A DNA stretch of 64,000 nt, from assembly GCF_014898055.3 (NCBI RefSeq), contig NW_023601543.1:16313433-16377432 (forward strand), written 5' to 3'. Below the pieces are notes generated by a model, which saw only the letters and a program-made list of their open reading frames with translations, did not search any database and was not told where the DNA came from. The first letter of the stretch is position 1; each line of letters starts with the position of its first letter. The DNA comes from Talpa occidentalis (Eukaryota; Chordata; Mammalia; Eulipotyphla; Talpidae). Both the position numbers and the translations under genes were made by a program. Positions 1-11,822 of the stretch are shown one piece after another.

Positions 1-392
1 ACCAAAGTCATCCATAGTTCTCCACCAGAGTCCATTGTGCTTCCTCCCTGCCACATGGACCCTGCATTTTCTCCATGGCACCAGATTGATGAATCACTTC
101 CAGGAGATTTCCACTTAACTTTGTCCAGATCATTCAGAGGAATCACTGTCTGGTACCTATAGCCTTAGGAAATGTATTTCTTAAATAAGATCAGATCCAT
201 GAGCTCCAGCAGGGATGTTGTGATAGTCGGTATGCAAGCATCATTAATGTCTTTGTACATCTCTATCAGAACTCTTGGGTAACCAGTTGCATTGTCAATG
301 GGCTGTGGTATTTTGAAAAGAACCTCATTTTCTGAGAAGTAGGTCTCAACAGCAGGCTTAAAATATTCAGTAAACCATGTGGTGAACAAAAA
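1..392 (-). pseudogene. Tigger (Tc1/mariner-pogo) transposase remnant
   Basis: The minus strand encodes a degraded piece of a pogo/Tigger-type DDE transposase. The readable part (389 down to 165, 74 codons) holds the family's TxWFTEYFKP stretch, then an LIDNA-like core with one catalytic aspartate (here PIDNATGYPRVLIEMY), then the TSLLELMD segment that matches the usual TSxLQPMD. Beyond the stop, positions 165-100 still resemble the serine-rich SGQSK region in another frame. The copy is cut by the window edge on the 3' side and has no visible terminal inverted repeat. It is an ancient, inactive DNA-transposon fossil. The family call is from remembered motifs; the exact subfamily is unknown. 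Confidence 0.75.
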
Positions 393-869
393 AAAAAGTA
401 AACTCAGGATATTTGCCCTCAGTCTTTTTCCTAATTTAAGGAACTTGATTTGTCAGCACAAGATATCTATTTAATAGATTTAAAAATTAGTTTACATAGT
501 GCCTATTGAATTAAATTCCCTTTATTTCAAATACATAATTTTTATGTTAAAAATAGTGTTTTATAGTTCTCTATAAAGAATAATGTTTAAATGGTTTCAA
601 ATAATCTGCAAAATATATATTTTGTTTAAATTGTCTTTTTTACTGAGTAACAATTTCTGAGCTAATATCTTGCATGACTAGCTCAAATATATTTCACTTT
701 TGACTTGTATTTGCGTAGTTTTAGTTATAGCTAAATTCCTTCTCTATGAAGATGATGTGTGGACCATTCATTGTTGGAAACTAAAACTTATATGTGGGCA
801 TTGAGTTTAAAATTTATTGAGTAAATTTTTTTTGTGTGTGTGATATCACTATATGACACAGTGGTCTTT

Positions 870-1439
870 TTAAAATAAGTTCTTTTTGTTGAGATATAAT
901 TTATGTGCAATAGGTACAATTTTATATGTATAATTTGAGAATTGTTTTCTTTTAAAATCACCCCAATAGATAAAACATCAAAATTCACAAATTTTGAGTG
1001 TTCAGTTTGATGAGTTTTAAAGTGACTTTATGGAGGTATAATTTACATACCATAAAGTTCATATGTCTTGCACATACAGCTTGAGTTTCAGTAAATTTTT
1101 ATCATTGTGTAGGCAAATATTTTTATTTCCCTTCCATCACCTGAAAAATTCCTCTGTGTCCTTTGTAGCCATTTTCTGCACCCACTCCCCAAATCTAGGA
1201 AACCTTTTCTAACATCTCTAATTTTGCTGTTTCTAGAAATTTCATATGAATAAAATACAATGCGTACTTTATGTCTTATGGCATTATGCTTTTGCTACCA
1301 TCCATGTTGTTACATATATTTGTAGTTCATTTTTATTACTGAATAGCATTTTGTATTTTATTCACCAGTTGAATTCTTATTGTGTCAGTTATGTCAATTT
1401 TAAGCTATTATTAATAATGTTCCTGTGAATATTCAATTC
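870..1439 (-). mobile_element. Old L1 3'-end fragments (L1M type)
   Basis: The plus strand reads like the complement of ancient L1 3'UTRs: a TTGAGATATAATTTATGTGC-type block near 890, a second similar block near 1030, then the typical segment around tgaataaaatacaatg and the 'catccatgttg' motif near 1300. Two overlapping old insertions are likely. No coding frame survives. The right end is interrupted by the SINE that begins at 1452. Confidence 0.55.
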
Positions 1440-1451
1440 AAACCTGTGATT

Positions 1452-1726
1452 TTTTATTTTTTTAAATATTTATTTATTTATGCATACAAGAGCTGGGGTA
1501 CAGGCCAGAGATGTAGCGGGTGAGAGGATCCACCAGAGACAGAGTGGGGAACAGAACAGGCAGACTGACTGAAATACACTGCTGAGGGGAGTAGTAGGCG
1601 AGACAGGAGAGGTCTGCCTCGCCGTGTGGGTTTCTCCCTGGCTGGCTGGGGATTGAACTCATGCTGCAGAGGCTGTGGATTGCTTCATAGTGTAGTGCTT
1701 AACCCCTTGTGCCACCAGGGAGTCCC
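1452..1726 (-). mobile_element. tRNA-derived SINE, minus copy
   Basis: Full-length copy with its head on the right (complement of GGGACTCCCTGGTGGC, ending 1726) and the AT-rich (TTTA)n tail on the left. It is flanked by a 12-bp target-site duplication, aaa[c/t]ctgtgatt, at 1440-1451 and 1727-1738. One TSD mismatch suggests moderate age. Confidence 0.85.
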
Positions 1727-1922
1727 AAATCTGTGATTATTTAAAAAAAAAAGATTTTTAGTTATCAAAAAATAATAAAAAGAGATCATAGTCTTTTAGC
1801 CTTAAGGAAACTTCACTTATATTAAATTGATAACTATATTACCTTAATCAGAACCTTAGCCTTAAAAATGTTAACTCCTGGAAATGATGGTAATCAAGTT
1901 TACTACTAAATTAAACCTGAAA

Positions 1923-2187
1923 GGGCCTCCCCGGTGGTGCAACGGGTGGAGCACAGCGCTGTGAAGCTGTCTGCAGGCTCTGCAGTGCCGGTTCAAATCC
2001 TGGCCAGCCAGGAAGCTACCCACATGGCTTGGCAGACCTCTCCTTTCTCGCCCGCTGCTCCTCTCAGCAATGTCTTTGGTCCGTCTGCCTGTTCATTTCC
2101 CCTCTCTGTCTCTGATGAATTCTCTCACCCTCCCCTGTGTCTGGCCTGTACCCCAGTTCTTGTATAAATAAATCAATCTTAAAAATA
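1923..2187 (+). mobile_element. tRNA-derived SINE, plus copy (reference copy)
   Basis: A clear copy with a pol III internal promoter: box A TGGTGCAACGG (1935-1945, fits TRGYnnAnnnG) and box B GGTTCAAATCC (1990-2000). After the tRNA-like head comes a body with the recurrent segments GCAGACCTCTCC, GCTGCTCC..CTCAGCA and CTGCCTGTTC, then 'TGGCCTGTACCCC', then an (AAAT)n tail. A perfect 15-bp TSD, aaattaaacctgaaa, lies at 1908-1922 and 2188-2202. The perfect TSD marks a relatively young insertion mobilised by L1 machinery. Its frames look open only because the repeat has few stops; it is not a gene. Confidence 0.9.
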
Positions 2188-2289
2188 AAATTAAACCTGA
2201 AAAACTATGGTGGTTGTGTTCAAAAGATTAATGAAAAATTAATATTTCCTTCTCCCATGAAAAATAAAGAAGAAGCTTTCCTTGTTCCA

Positions 2290-3490
2290 GTGTATATACT
2301 TTGCTCCTTTGTTGTATATTGGTTGTCCATAAATGTGTGTCTTTATTTTTGGGATTTCAATTCTATTCCATTTGTCTGTGTGCCTGTTTTTGTTCCAGTA
2401 CCATGTTGTTTTAATTAATATGGATTTATAGTATACATGAACTCAGGAAAATGTGATACCTTCATTTTCCCCCTTTTTCAGTGAGGAGAGCTTTGACTAT
2501 TTAAGGTTTTTTGTGGTTCCATATGAATTTCAATCTTTCTTCTACTTTTTTAAAGAATGCCATTGGTATTTTTATTGGAATTACATTGAATTTATAAATT
2601 GCTTTGGGTAGGATGGCCATTTTGATAATGTTGATTCTTCCAATGCATGTGTAGGGTATATCTTTCCATTTCTTTGTGTCTTCTATTTCTTTTTGCAATG
2701 TTTTATAGTTATCCTTGTAAAGGTCCTTTACCCCCTTTGTTTGGTTTAATCCCAGGTATTTAAATTTTCGGGTGAGATTGTAAATGGAGTGGCTTTCTTA
2801 ATTCATCCTTCTAGTTCACTATTTGTATATGGGATGACAACTGATTTTTATGTGTTAATTTTATTTCCTGCCACTTTGATGAACTGGTTTTTCAATTAGT
2901 TTTCCATGGAATCTTTGGGATCTCTAAATGTAGCATCACATCACCTGCCAATAATGATAACTTTACTTATTTCCAATTTTTGATTTATTTTATTGCTTTC
3001 TCTTGACTATTTGCTCTAGTCAGGACTTCCAATACTATGTTGAGTAGTAGCAGCGAGAGTGGACATTTGTATCTTGTAGCAGATCTTAGCAGAAAGGCTT
3101 TCAGCTTTTCACTATTGAGGAGGATACTAGCTATGGGTTTATTTTATATGGATTCTATTATGTTATGATACATTCCATTTATCCCCAGTGTTTCAAAGGT
3201 TTTCATCATAAATGGATGTTGAATCTTATCAAATGTTTTCTCAGCTTCTTTTGATATGATCGTGTGTTTCTTTCCTTTTTGGTTGATGTGGTATATTAAT
3301 TGATTTTCAGCTATTGAGCCATTCTTGTGTTCTGAGTATGACTCCCACTTGGTCATAATCTTTTTAATGCATTGTTTGCTAAGGTTTTATTGAAGATGTT
3401 TGCATGTGTGTTCATTAGGGAGATTGATCTGTAGTTTTCTTTCTTTTTGTTGCCTTTGTTTGGTTTTTGTATTGGTTATATTTTCAAGTT
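2290..3490 (-). mobile_element. Old L1 ORF2 fragment (RT to mid-ORF2)
   Basis: The minus strand carries degraded L1 ORF2. From 3356 to 3144 it reads a reverse-transcriptase block with [18 protein letters not shown], matching the D-containing palm motif IDAEKAFDK (first aspartate lost here). From 2698 to 2501 it reads the downstream [20 protein letters not shown]...FIWNHKKP block. Neither end reaches an ORF2 boundary, so it is an internal fragment, broken by frameshifts and stops. Divergence is clearly higher than that of the copy at 37.7-44.1 kb. Confidence 0.85.
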
Positions 3491-3867
3491 AATTAAGCAT
3501 TAAAAAATCTCTTTTGCTTTGTATTTCTCTAGACATGTCTTCCATTTTTAGCTAAAGATTATTTATAGAATATTTATTAAATATATTTATGTATAAGGCA
3601 TTGTGCAAATACTATTTAGAGAATCAAAATATTAAACCAATATATCTCTTTCCCTAAAGAAACCTAACATAGAGAAAAGGATGGAATAATAGAAAATTTG
3701 TATAAGCACCTTTCATATAAGCTGTAGTATTCTACTTACTTTGCTTCTAAGTTCAAACTTTCAGAATCAACTTATTCTCTTTAATTTATTTGAACAATTT
3801 TATTACTGGCACTATTCAATTATCATTTTTCCTCTAACCAGTGGAAACTTAGAATCAACTTATTCTT

Positions 3868-4188
3868 TTTTTTTTAAATAATAAATTTTATTTTTATATT
3901 CCCCATACAATTGCAGCCCCCCCATTCTGACCCCAATCCCTCCCCTCCTGCCCCCGCCCCCCTAAAAGTGTCTCTGGTTCATAGTTTTTTGTTGATTTTG
4001 ATTTTCACTTTCTTATAGTTATTCATTTTCCTGGTCCCTTATTTAAGTTTTCTAGATTCCTGCTATGAGTGAGACCATCCGGTATTTTTCTTTTTCTTTT
4101 TGGCTTATTTCGCTGAGCATGATCCCTTCCAGCGCCATCCATGTTGCTGCAAATTGCATGTGTTTATCTTTTTTGAATGCTGAGTAAT
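3868..4188 (-). mobile_element. Young 5'-truncated L1 3' end
   Basis: The plus strand shows the complement of the young L1 3' end: T-rich tail, 'ATTCCCCATACAATTGCAG', the C-rich (G-rich in sense) 3'UTR tract near 3915-3962, and the last ORF2 codons up to 'tgctgagtaata'. It is flanked by a perfect 17-bp TSD (agaatcaacttattctt) at 3851-3867 and 4189-4205. Only about 320 bp of the 3' end was copied. It landed directly against an older inverted L1. Confidence 0.9.
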
Positions 4189-4220
4189 AGAATCAACTTA
4201 TTCTTAAGGGTACCTTTTTT

Positions 4221-4876
4221 TATTTTTTTAAGAAAAATACTTTTTTTCTATTTTTTACATTTTTATTTTACTATTTTTAAATTATTTTTTACTTTTCACA
4301 TCATTGTTCATTTTTAGACAATATTTGCTTCCCCTCAACCCCTCAGGTGTAGTCCCCATAGAGTTTCCTTCACCAATGCACCTGTGCACCATCACCTCAG
4401 TCCCCTGTGCTTCTCCCTTCTTCCTTCTGATCCCTCTCCCTCCTCCTCCCCTGCAGGATGTCTCTGATTTATAATTTTCTGTTTTTGCTTTGTTGTGTTT
4501 TGTACTGTTATTATTTTTTTACACTGATGTCTTATTTGCTTCCCCTATATTTGCTATAAGTGAAACCACATGGAAAGCTGTCTGGAGGTTCCACAGTCTA
4601 CTAAAAATCGAGCTACCATATGACCTGGCAATTCCACTACTAGGGATCTACCCAAAGGACACAAAAACATTGATTCAAAAGAACACCTGTATACCTATGC
4701 TTATTGCAGCACTATTTACAATAGGTAAAACCTGGAAACAACCCAAATGCCCAAAAATACATGACTGGATCAAGAAGATGTAGTATATATACACAATGGA
4801 ATATTATTCAGTAATCAAAAAAGATAAACTCATGCCATTCGCAGCAACGTGGGTAGAACTAGAAGGAATTATGCTC
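4221..4876 (-). mobile_element. Older L1 3' end with twin-priming inversion
   Basis: From 4221 to about 4565 the plus strand is the complement of an L1 3'UTR (CCCC-rich tract, 'gatgtctctgattt', then 'gctataagtgaaacca'). From about 4566 to 4876 the orientation flips: the plus strand now reads ORF2 C-terminal sequence in sense ([17 protein letters not shown], then 'gaactagaaggaattatgctca'). The inverted part ends just upstream, in L1 coordinates, of where the other part starts, which is the arrangement twin priming leaves. Diverged 15-bp flanks (aagg[g/a]t[a/c]cctttttt at 4206-4220 and 4877-4891) look like its TSD. Confidence 0.7.
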
Positions 4877-5599
4877 AAGGATCCCTTTTTTAAAGACGCA
4901 ATAGTTGAAGGTTTAGGTTGAATCAAAGGACACATATATATGTGTGTTTACATAAATCTGTGTGTACATGTTATGGATGCCAATTAGTCCATTTTCTGTA
5001 AGCTATGCCTTATATAATCCTCATTCAAGTAATTACTAACAGATTGTAAACATCTAGAGTGCAGAAGCCACAAATATGAGGTTTGCTTTGTAACACACTA
5101 GTGTTGTAGTATATAAAACTGCATATTATAGTGCAAAGGTTTAAATGGTTTTTGTTCCATTATAAAATTTGAATACAATACATAAATAAGGACCCCAAAT
5201 GATGTTTTCTAACTAAGGGTCAACTTCATAAAGTCTAATCTTCCTTCATAAATCAGCTAAAGTTCCATGTGCTCTGCAAATATATATCTTCTTTTTCTTT
5301 TCTAAAATGAGTATATTCTATTTAAATTTGAACTGATATACCTTTAAATTGAAAAAAATGATTAAAGTCAAAAGATCTATTTCTTTTTATCCCCGTAGTG
5401 TATTGCACCACTTATCATTTGCAAATTTTGTCCATTATAAAAATTATTTTTGTTTGTATATGCATTTTTTGAAAATTTTAAATTTCACTAGAATGGCAAC
5501 ATTTTTGTGTTAGCTACATATGGACAGTGGTATTTAGTAGCCCTTACCATTTGGGTTGAATAACTGAATGGATAGAAAAGTAGCTACTCATAATCCTAC

Positions 5600-6320
5600 A
5601 ATCAAAATAAATGATTCTCAAACAAACCAGAAACAACTTTTGGTGAGGATGGTGGGTGGGGGTGGGGAATAGAACCCCTGTACAATGTTGGTAGGAATGT
5701 AGACTAGTCCAGCCCCTATGCTAACCAATATTGATGTTTCTCAAAATATTAAAAATAGATATATACTATAACCCAGCAATTCCACTTCTATTCATCTATA
5801 TGAAGAATACAAAATCACTAATTCAAAAGTATATATGCACAACTATGTTCATTGCAGCACAACACACAATAGTCAAGTTATGGAAACATACTGAATGCCC
5901 AATGTCAGAGCAGTCAATTAAGAAAATGTAGTATATATTCATAATGAAATACTACCCACTTACCAAAAAAAACAAAAAAAAAAAAAAACTCTTGCCATTT
6001 GTAACAACATGGCTAGAACTAGAAGTGATAATGCTAAGCAAAAGGAGTCAGAAAGAAAGACAAATACCAGGTAGATTCACTTATATGTGGAATATAGAGA
6101 AACAAAATAAAAGGTAAGAAAAAAACAAATCTTGTAAATCTGACCACAAGATGGGGAGGGCAGGAATAAAGTACAGAGAAGGCACAATGGATTATGGTGG
6201 AAAACTGTGGGTGCCTTGGTGGTGGGTATGGTGTGGTGATATGCATCTGAGCTGGTGTGCTCCTGTGCCTCTAAATCACATACGGTGTTGTAAACTAAAG
6301 TCACCTCAATTTAATTTTTT
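5600..6320 (+). mobile_element. Old L1M 3' end, plus strand
   Basis: Sense-oriented old L1: ORF2 C-terminal remains (YNPAIPLLFIYMKNTKSLIQK around 5764-5826, then 'tggaaacatactgaatgccc'), an A-rich stretch near 5966-5988, then a 3'UTR with 'gtgccttggtggtgggtatggtgtggtg'. It ends near 6320 after 'aaactaaagtcacctcaattta'. Frameshifts and stops remove any coding capacity. Confidence 0.75.
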
Positions 6321-7150
6321 TGTTTGTTTCACAACAAATTACACAGTTGCAGAAGAAAACCCAAGGAGTCACATTATAAAACCATAGGTAAAGGGTGTGA
6401 TCCATACCTCTAAATCGTACACAATACTTCAAATCAATGTTACCTCAAGAAAACAAAAATTATTGGTAAAAGATTTAAGACTCGGCAGATATACCAGCTA
6501 CCACCCACTATAGTGTAGACAGAGTTTGATGCATGGTACAAGCAACTATCTGCAAAAACAACAAATATCCCCCAAAGATTAAAGCAGAATGTAGAGTCAC
6601 AAAAAAATATCCTGAAACTATCCAAATTCAATAAATTACTAGATTTTCAAAGAAATACAAAGATGATCTATATTCAGGGATAGCAAAATCAGTAGACACT
6701 AACTCAAAATGAAATACAAACTAAACCTATATATATATATATTTTTTTTTTTTTGGAAGGAAAATCACCTAATGACTCAAGAGATTGGAAATCTCAGAGA
6801 AACAGAAACTGTCAAAACTGGAAAAATCTAAAGCTAAAAAGTATAACTACTCCTAGCCACATCGCAATCAAACTGCTAAATACTAAAGGTAAAAAAAAAA
6901 AACCCTAAAATCACCTGGGAAGAAACATATTTTTATAAAGAGAAAACAACATGATTGGGATATGACTTTTTTTCATTGTATCATCTTTTATTGGGATATG
7001 ACTTTGTAACATAGCAATGTGAGACAAAAGACATAGGAAAGGCATATTCAAGCAAGAGAAAACTTGAGCCAAAAGTTGTACACATAAAAAATAATTCCTC
7101 ATAAAGGAAGACAAAAAGATATGTGCAGATTAAAAAAAATCAGAACTTAA
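6321..7150 (+). mobile_element. Probable old L1 fragments
   Basis: 6380-6440 repeats the terminal L1 3'UTR signature (ctctaaatcgtacacaatacttcaaatcaatgttacctca) seen 100 bp upstream, so a second L1 end abuts the first. Between about 6440 and 7150 the A-rich plus strand resembles 5'UTR/ORF1 parts of old L1 ('aatctcagagaaacagaaactgtcaaaa', 'cacatcgcaatcaaactgctaaa'). There is an AT microsatellite with a poly(T) run at 6728-6755. Family calls here are weak. Confidence 0.4.
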
Positions 7151-7604
7151 AGCCAGTGGATGAGCATCATAGTAATCCTAAAAGAAGTTTCTCAGGTTAA
7201 AGGGAAATAACATTACCTATGTTATTGGCATACTCAGATTTACTTGAATGAAGGTCACTGGAAAAGGAAGATATATGAATTAATAATTTTTCTTTTTCAT
7301 ATAAATTCAATAAAAGGATTATGATTATTTAAAGCAAATACTATAATATTGTACTAAAGGATTTATAATTTGTGACATTTAATATACCAAATTCATGTTA
7401 TGTGAGAATAATACTAAGAATAGGGGTTAAACAGATATATACTTATACAAGATTTCTGTATGTTCTTTGAAGCAATTCAATATTAAAACTATGTAGATTG
7501 CGTCAAATGAAAAATATATATTAAAATATTAGAGAATCCATTAAATAATAAGACCAAAAAGATACTTTTGGAGAGTCAATGGAAAAATGAAGCTGGAATA
7601 TTTA

Positions 7605-8779
7605 TTTTATTTTATTTTTTGATTTAAATTTTATTTTTATATTCCCCATACAATTACAACCCCCTTATTTTGTCCCCAAGCCCTCCTTTTCCCACCCCCC
7701 ACCCCCCATAGAGTGTCTCTGGTTCATAGTTGTTTGTTGATTTTGATATTTTCTTTCTTATAGTTATTCTTTTTCCTGGTCCCTTATTTAAGTTTTCTAG
7801 ATTCCTGCTATGAGTGAGACCATCCGGTATTTTTCTTTTTCTTTCTGGCTTATTTCGCTGAGCATGATCCCTTCCAGCTCCAAACACATACTGCAAATTG
7901 CATGTGTTTATCTTTTTTGAATGCTGAGTAATATTCCATGGTGTATATGTACCACATCTTCTTGAACCAGTCATCTATTTTTGGGCATTTGGGTTGTTTC
8001 CAAAGCTTAGCTATTGTAAATAGTGCTGTTATAAACATAGGGGTGCAGGTGTTCTTTGGAATTGATGTTTCTGTGTCCTTTGGGTAAATACCTAGGAGTG
8101 GAATTGCTGGATCATATGGAAGCTCTTTGTTTAGTAGGTCCAGAAATCTCCACACAGCTCTCCATAGTGGTTGGACCAGTTTGCACTCCCACCAACAGTA
8201 CAGGAGAGTTCCTTTTTCTGCACAACCTCGCCAACATTTGTTGTTGCTAGTTTTTTTAATATGTGCCATTCTCACTGGTGTAAGATGGTATTTCATTGCA
8301 GTTTTGATTTGCATTTCCCTGATTACAAGTGATGTTGAACATTTTTTCATATGCCTGTTGGCCATTTGCATTTCCTTTTCAGAGAAGTTTCTTTTTAGCT
8401 CTTCTGCCCATTTTTTGACAGGATTATTTTCTTTGTTGTTGAGTCTCATCAGCTCTTCGCAGATTTTTGTGATCAGTCCTTTATCATTTTTAGTGTTGTG
8501 TGCAAAAATGTTCTCCCGGTCGGTGGGGTTTCTCTTTGTTTTTGTTATTGTCTCTTTTGCTGTGCTGAAGCTCTTTAATTTGATGTAGTCCCAGCTGTTT
8601 ATCTTTGCCTTCACTATCACTGCTTTGGGTGATGTGTCTGTAAAGATGTCTTTGATGTGAATATCATGTAGTGTTTCGCCTATATTTCCTTCTATATATT
8701 TTATGGTTTCATGTCTTATGTCTAGTTCTTTAATCCATTTTAAGTTGGTTTATGTGCATGGTGTTAGGTAGTAGTCAAG
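7605..8779 (-). mobile_element. Young 5'-truncated L1 (about 1.17 kb)
   Basis: Minus-strand L1 3' end. ORF2 C-terminus is readable from 8620 down to 7850: [15 protein letters not shown], then the cysteine/histidine segment ([18 protein letters not shown], with the usual H of HCWWEC changed to Y), then [18 protein letters not shown]. The 3'UTR follows with its C-rich (plus strand) tract near 7693-7708. The flanks tgaag[c/t]tggaatatt (7588-7602 and 8780-8794) form a 15-bp TSD with one mismatch. Late in-frame differences from the ORF2 ending seen in the 37.9 kb copy show decay. Confidence 0.88.
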
Positions 8780-9989
8780 TGAAGTTGGAATATTAATGCT
8801 AGTTCATTAATACAAATAAAAGCAGAATAGGAGAAACAGAGACTAAAAAAATAAGGAAAATAGCAGAACCAAACACAACAACATTAGATAACATTAAGCA
8901 GGAATAGAATAACCAACTAAATGTTCCCTATATTAAACTTACTTAAATAAAAGTAAACAAAATTTTGAAAGTTAAAGATGGCAAAAATGTCTCATTCAAT
9001 AGTGAGCATAAGAAAATATGGAGTATTTACATTGATATTAATGCCATATACAATAGGTATTAATACACAAAATATTGCTAGATACATAAACTTTGTAATG
9101 GCAACAATAAAAGGGTCAATGCATTAACAAAGTATGATAATTAAAACTGTATGTGGGGTGACTGGTAAGAATTATGGACTATGAGGTAGAAAAGTTGTCA
9201 AATCAACACTTTTTAAACTCTGGTAACAAATCAAAAGCTTGCAACAATAAGAATATTCATGATACTTTTTTCTCTTCTACTTGTTTAAGAGAGACATTCA
9301 AATATTAATAGCAGTGATTTTTGTCACATTGTAACTTGCCTTATTCTCATTTCTCTTCCCAGCATCACAGTAGCCTTGAAAACCATTAACCTCACAATGA
9401 TAATAACTGTGAAAACTGTAAATCTAGCAGCCACTGAAAGGAGAACAGTTCTGGATTTCCTCAAAAAGACCTATGGAAAGACAGTTGTCATAAATTGACA
9501 TATTTGGAAGCTCTTCAGACATCTTCTTCCATTTGTAAGGCTTGTGAGTTTATATGGCTTAGAATTCACTCAGTTTAAATAGCCCAATCCCCTGGACATT
9601 TGTCAAAAAATATCAGGAGTAATTGTTTAACATCAGAGCTTCCTCGGTTGGTAATACTACTTGGGGCAAACAAGAAGCTGTCAAAAAACTCAAAAGGACT
9701 ACTAAATAATTAAATATCCATAAACTACTGGAAAGCAACAATATTCCTGCCTATCTGGAAGACAACGTTCATGTGCACAGTAGTACGCATGCCTAAGAAA
9801 GTTCTGAAACAATGCTGATCTTTCACCATTGGCTGATCTTGGACAAGCAGATCAAAGGATTGTAAGGTGCCTATCAAGCATTGAAACCATGGCTGAACAT
9901 ACACACAAAGTCCTTTAGAAAAGAGTTAAAACCTTATTGGTTAGGTATTTATTAGAATCTTCGGCCAATCCTTAGCTGACACTAAGCTA

Positions 9990-11060
9990 ATCAAACAGAA
10001 TTTTTAGTGCCCACACACAAGAGGAAATACAGACTAAAGAATTACTCCAGGAAAGTCACTAAAAATCAAATGGCAAAAACAGTGAACAAAAAACCTTGGG
10101 AGAGTGGGATCTTATTTTCACAGTTGCCATACTTAATGATTTTAAAGAATTGGTTTTCAACAACAACAAAAAAAAACCTACAAGACATGCAAAAATACAT
10201 GAAAATATGACCAAAACATAGGGGAAAATAATCAGTGAATGGGATCTGTCCATAGGAAAGCTTAGCTATTACACTTACTGTATAAAAACTAAATAACTAT
10301 ACACATATTACACATATATACATATGTGTATATACATATATACATTCAAAGTAAAGAAACCATGTTTATAGAATTAAAGAAATTATAAGAATGACATATT
10401 GCCTGATAGAAGATAGGTATAAAATGGTAGAAATTATTATAGCAAACCAAATAGAAAGTTTAGAGTTGAAATGTACAATATCTGACATGAAAAATTCATT
10501 AACAGAACTTAATAGCAGATTTGGCATGTCACAAGAATCAGTGAACTTGAAAAGACAAAATTGGAGTAAATAATGCAAAAAGAATGTAGAATGTTAACCA
10601 TCTGGGCAATTTGTGGGACACTCAAGAATACCAATATATGCATAATAGGAGACTCGGGAGAAGAGAGATAAAGAAGCAGGGGGACGGGGTTTGGGGGAGA
10701 AGTGAAGCAAATACTTTAGAAATACACATGAATTACATTTTAAAAGTTCACACATATCTGCCCACCTAGCTTCAAATAAGATAAAATAAAAAAAAAAAAA
10801 AATTCACACCTCAAATTCCCAAAAGGAATATAAAGACTACATGAAAATAGCAAGAAAAAAATGACTCATAGATATCAATACAATTAAGTAGCAAGAAAGA
10901 AAAAGACCCATCACCACATACAAATGATAACAATAACATTGATAGGAATGTCTTATTCAAAATCATAGAGACTAGAAGTCAGTGGAATGACATACTCAAA
11001 ATATTAAAAGGAAACCATGCCAATATGGTATTCTCCGAAAATTCTCTATTCAGGTAACAT
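9990..11060 (+). mobile_element. Old L1M 5' region / ORF1 fragment
   Basis: Sense remains of an ancient L1 5'UTR-ORF1 region. Recognisable blocks are 'gaaagtttagagttgaaatg' followed by 'gaaaaattcattaacagaac' near 10455-10510, 'ttgtgggacactcaagaataccaatatatgcataatagga' near 10610, and 'catagagactagaagtcagtggaatgacat' near 10965. Internal deletions and stops are frequent. A CA/TA microsatellite lies at 10303-10345 and an A-run at 10786-10802. Confidence 0.65.
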
Positions 11061-11522
11061 CAGCCAGATCACAGAATAGAAAGCCCTGAACTCTTTTTCC
11101 CCACAGACACACCGCTTCAACAAGAAATGCATGAACGAGTTGAAAGCTCCTGCTTCCTGGGGAAGCACAAAACCAGTCACAGTGAAACCAGTAGGAAAAT
11201 TCTGTAATACGTAGATACAACACAAGGAATCAAATCAATGGGAAAATAGGGGAATGTGACATAAAGAAACAAGATAAAATTCAAAAACTAACACTAATGA
11301 AACAGAGACATAGTATTTACCTAACAGATTTCAAAGTAACCTCATAAAAACACTCACCTCAGGAGAACAACGCATGGACAAAGTAGGAATTTTAACAAAG
11401 TACTAGAGGCATGGTACATATCTACAAAGGATATTATGCATGTGTTTTTAAAAGGAACTTCTGCAACATGCAATAATATGGATGAATTCTAAAGACATCC
11501 CAAATGAAATCAGCCAGTCACT
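11061..11522 (+). mobile_element. Old L1M fragments interrupted by a SINE
   Basis: 11061-11400 resembles an old L1 5'UTR piece (block 'gaaagccctgaactctttttccc' then 'cagacacaccgcttcaac'). From about 11410 an L1 3'-end segment starts ('gcaataatatggatgaattctaaagacat ... gccagtcactaaaatactgtatgatttt'). That segment is split by the SINE at 11541-11804 and resumes at 11823. Confidence 0.55.
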
Positions 11523-11540
11523 AAAATACTGTATGATTTT

Positions 11541-11804
11541 TTTTAAGATTTATTTACTTATGCATACAAGAACTGGGGTACAGGCCAGAGGTGTGGGGGG
11601 CAGGGTGAAAGGATTCACCAGAGACAGAGTGGGGAACAGAACAGGCAGATCAACTGAAATACACTGCTGAGGGGAGCAGGGGCAAATCAGGAGAGGTCTG
11701 CTGTGCCATGTGGGTAGCTCCCTGGCCAGGGATCGAACGTGCTGCAGTGGCTGCAGACAGCTTCATAGGTTGTGTCTTAACCCCTTGTACAACCGGAGAG
11801 GCCC
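11541..11804 (-). mobile_element. tRNA-derived SINE inside an L1 3' end
   Basis: Minus copy, tail at left ('aagatttatttacttatgca'), head at right ending in the complement of GGGCCTCTCCGG. The TSD aaaatactgt[a/g]tgatttt (18 bp) at 11523-11540 and 11805-11822 is itself old L1 sequence, so the SINE is younger than that L1. Confidence 0.88.
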
Positions 11805-11822
11805 AAAATACTGTGTGATTTT

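Noticed and set aside
1990..2000. tRNA gene-like box B, suggesting real tRNA genes at the SINE heads
   Set aside because: No cloverleaf with paired acceptor stem can be closed, and the heads are always followed by the same SINE body and tail.
8127..8588. Plus-strand frame of 153 codons, with near-identical relatives at 32118 and 38215
   Set aside because: All three are antisense shadows of the same ORF2 C-terminal segment in three L1 copies. Their similarity reflects the L1 family, not a conserved gene.
10303..10345. CA/TA repeat that could be a CRISPR-like or regulatory array
   Set aside because: It is a simple microsatellite with no spacer-repeat structure. No CRISPR array, operon, or attachment site is present anywhere in the window.
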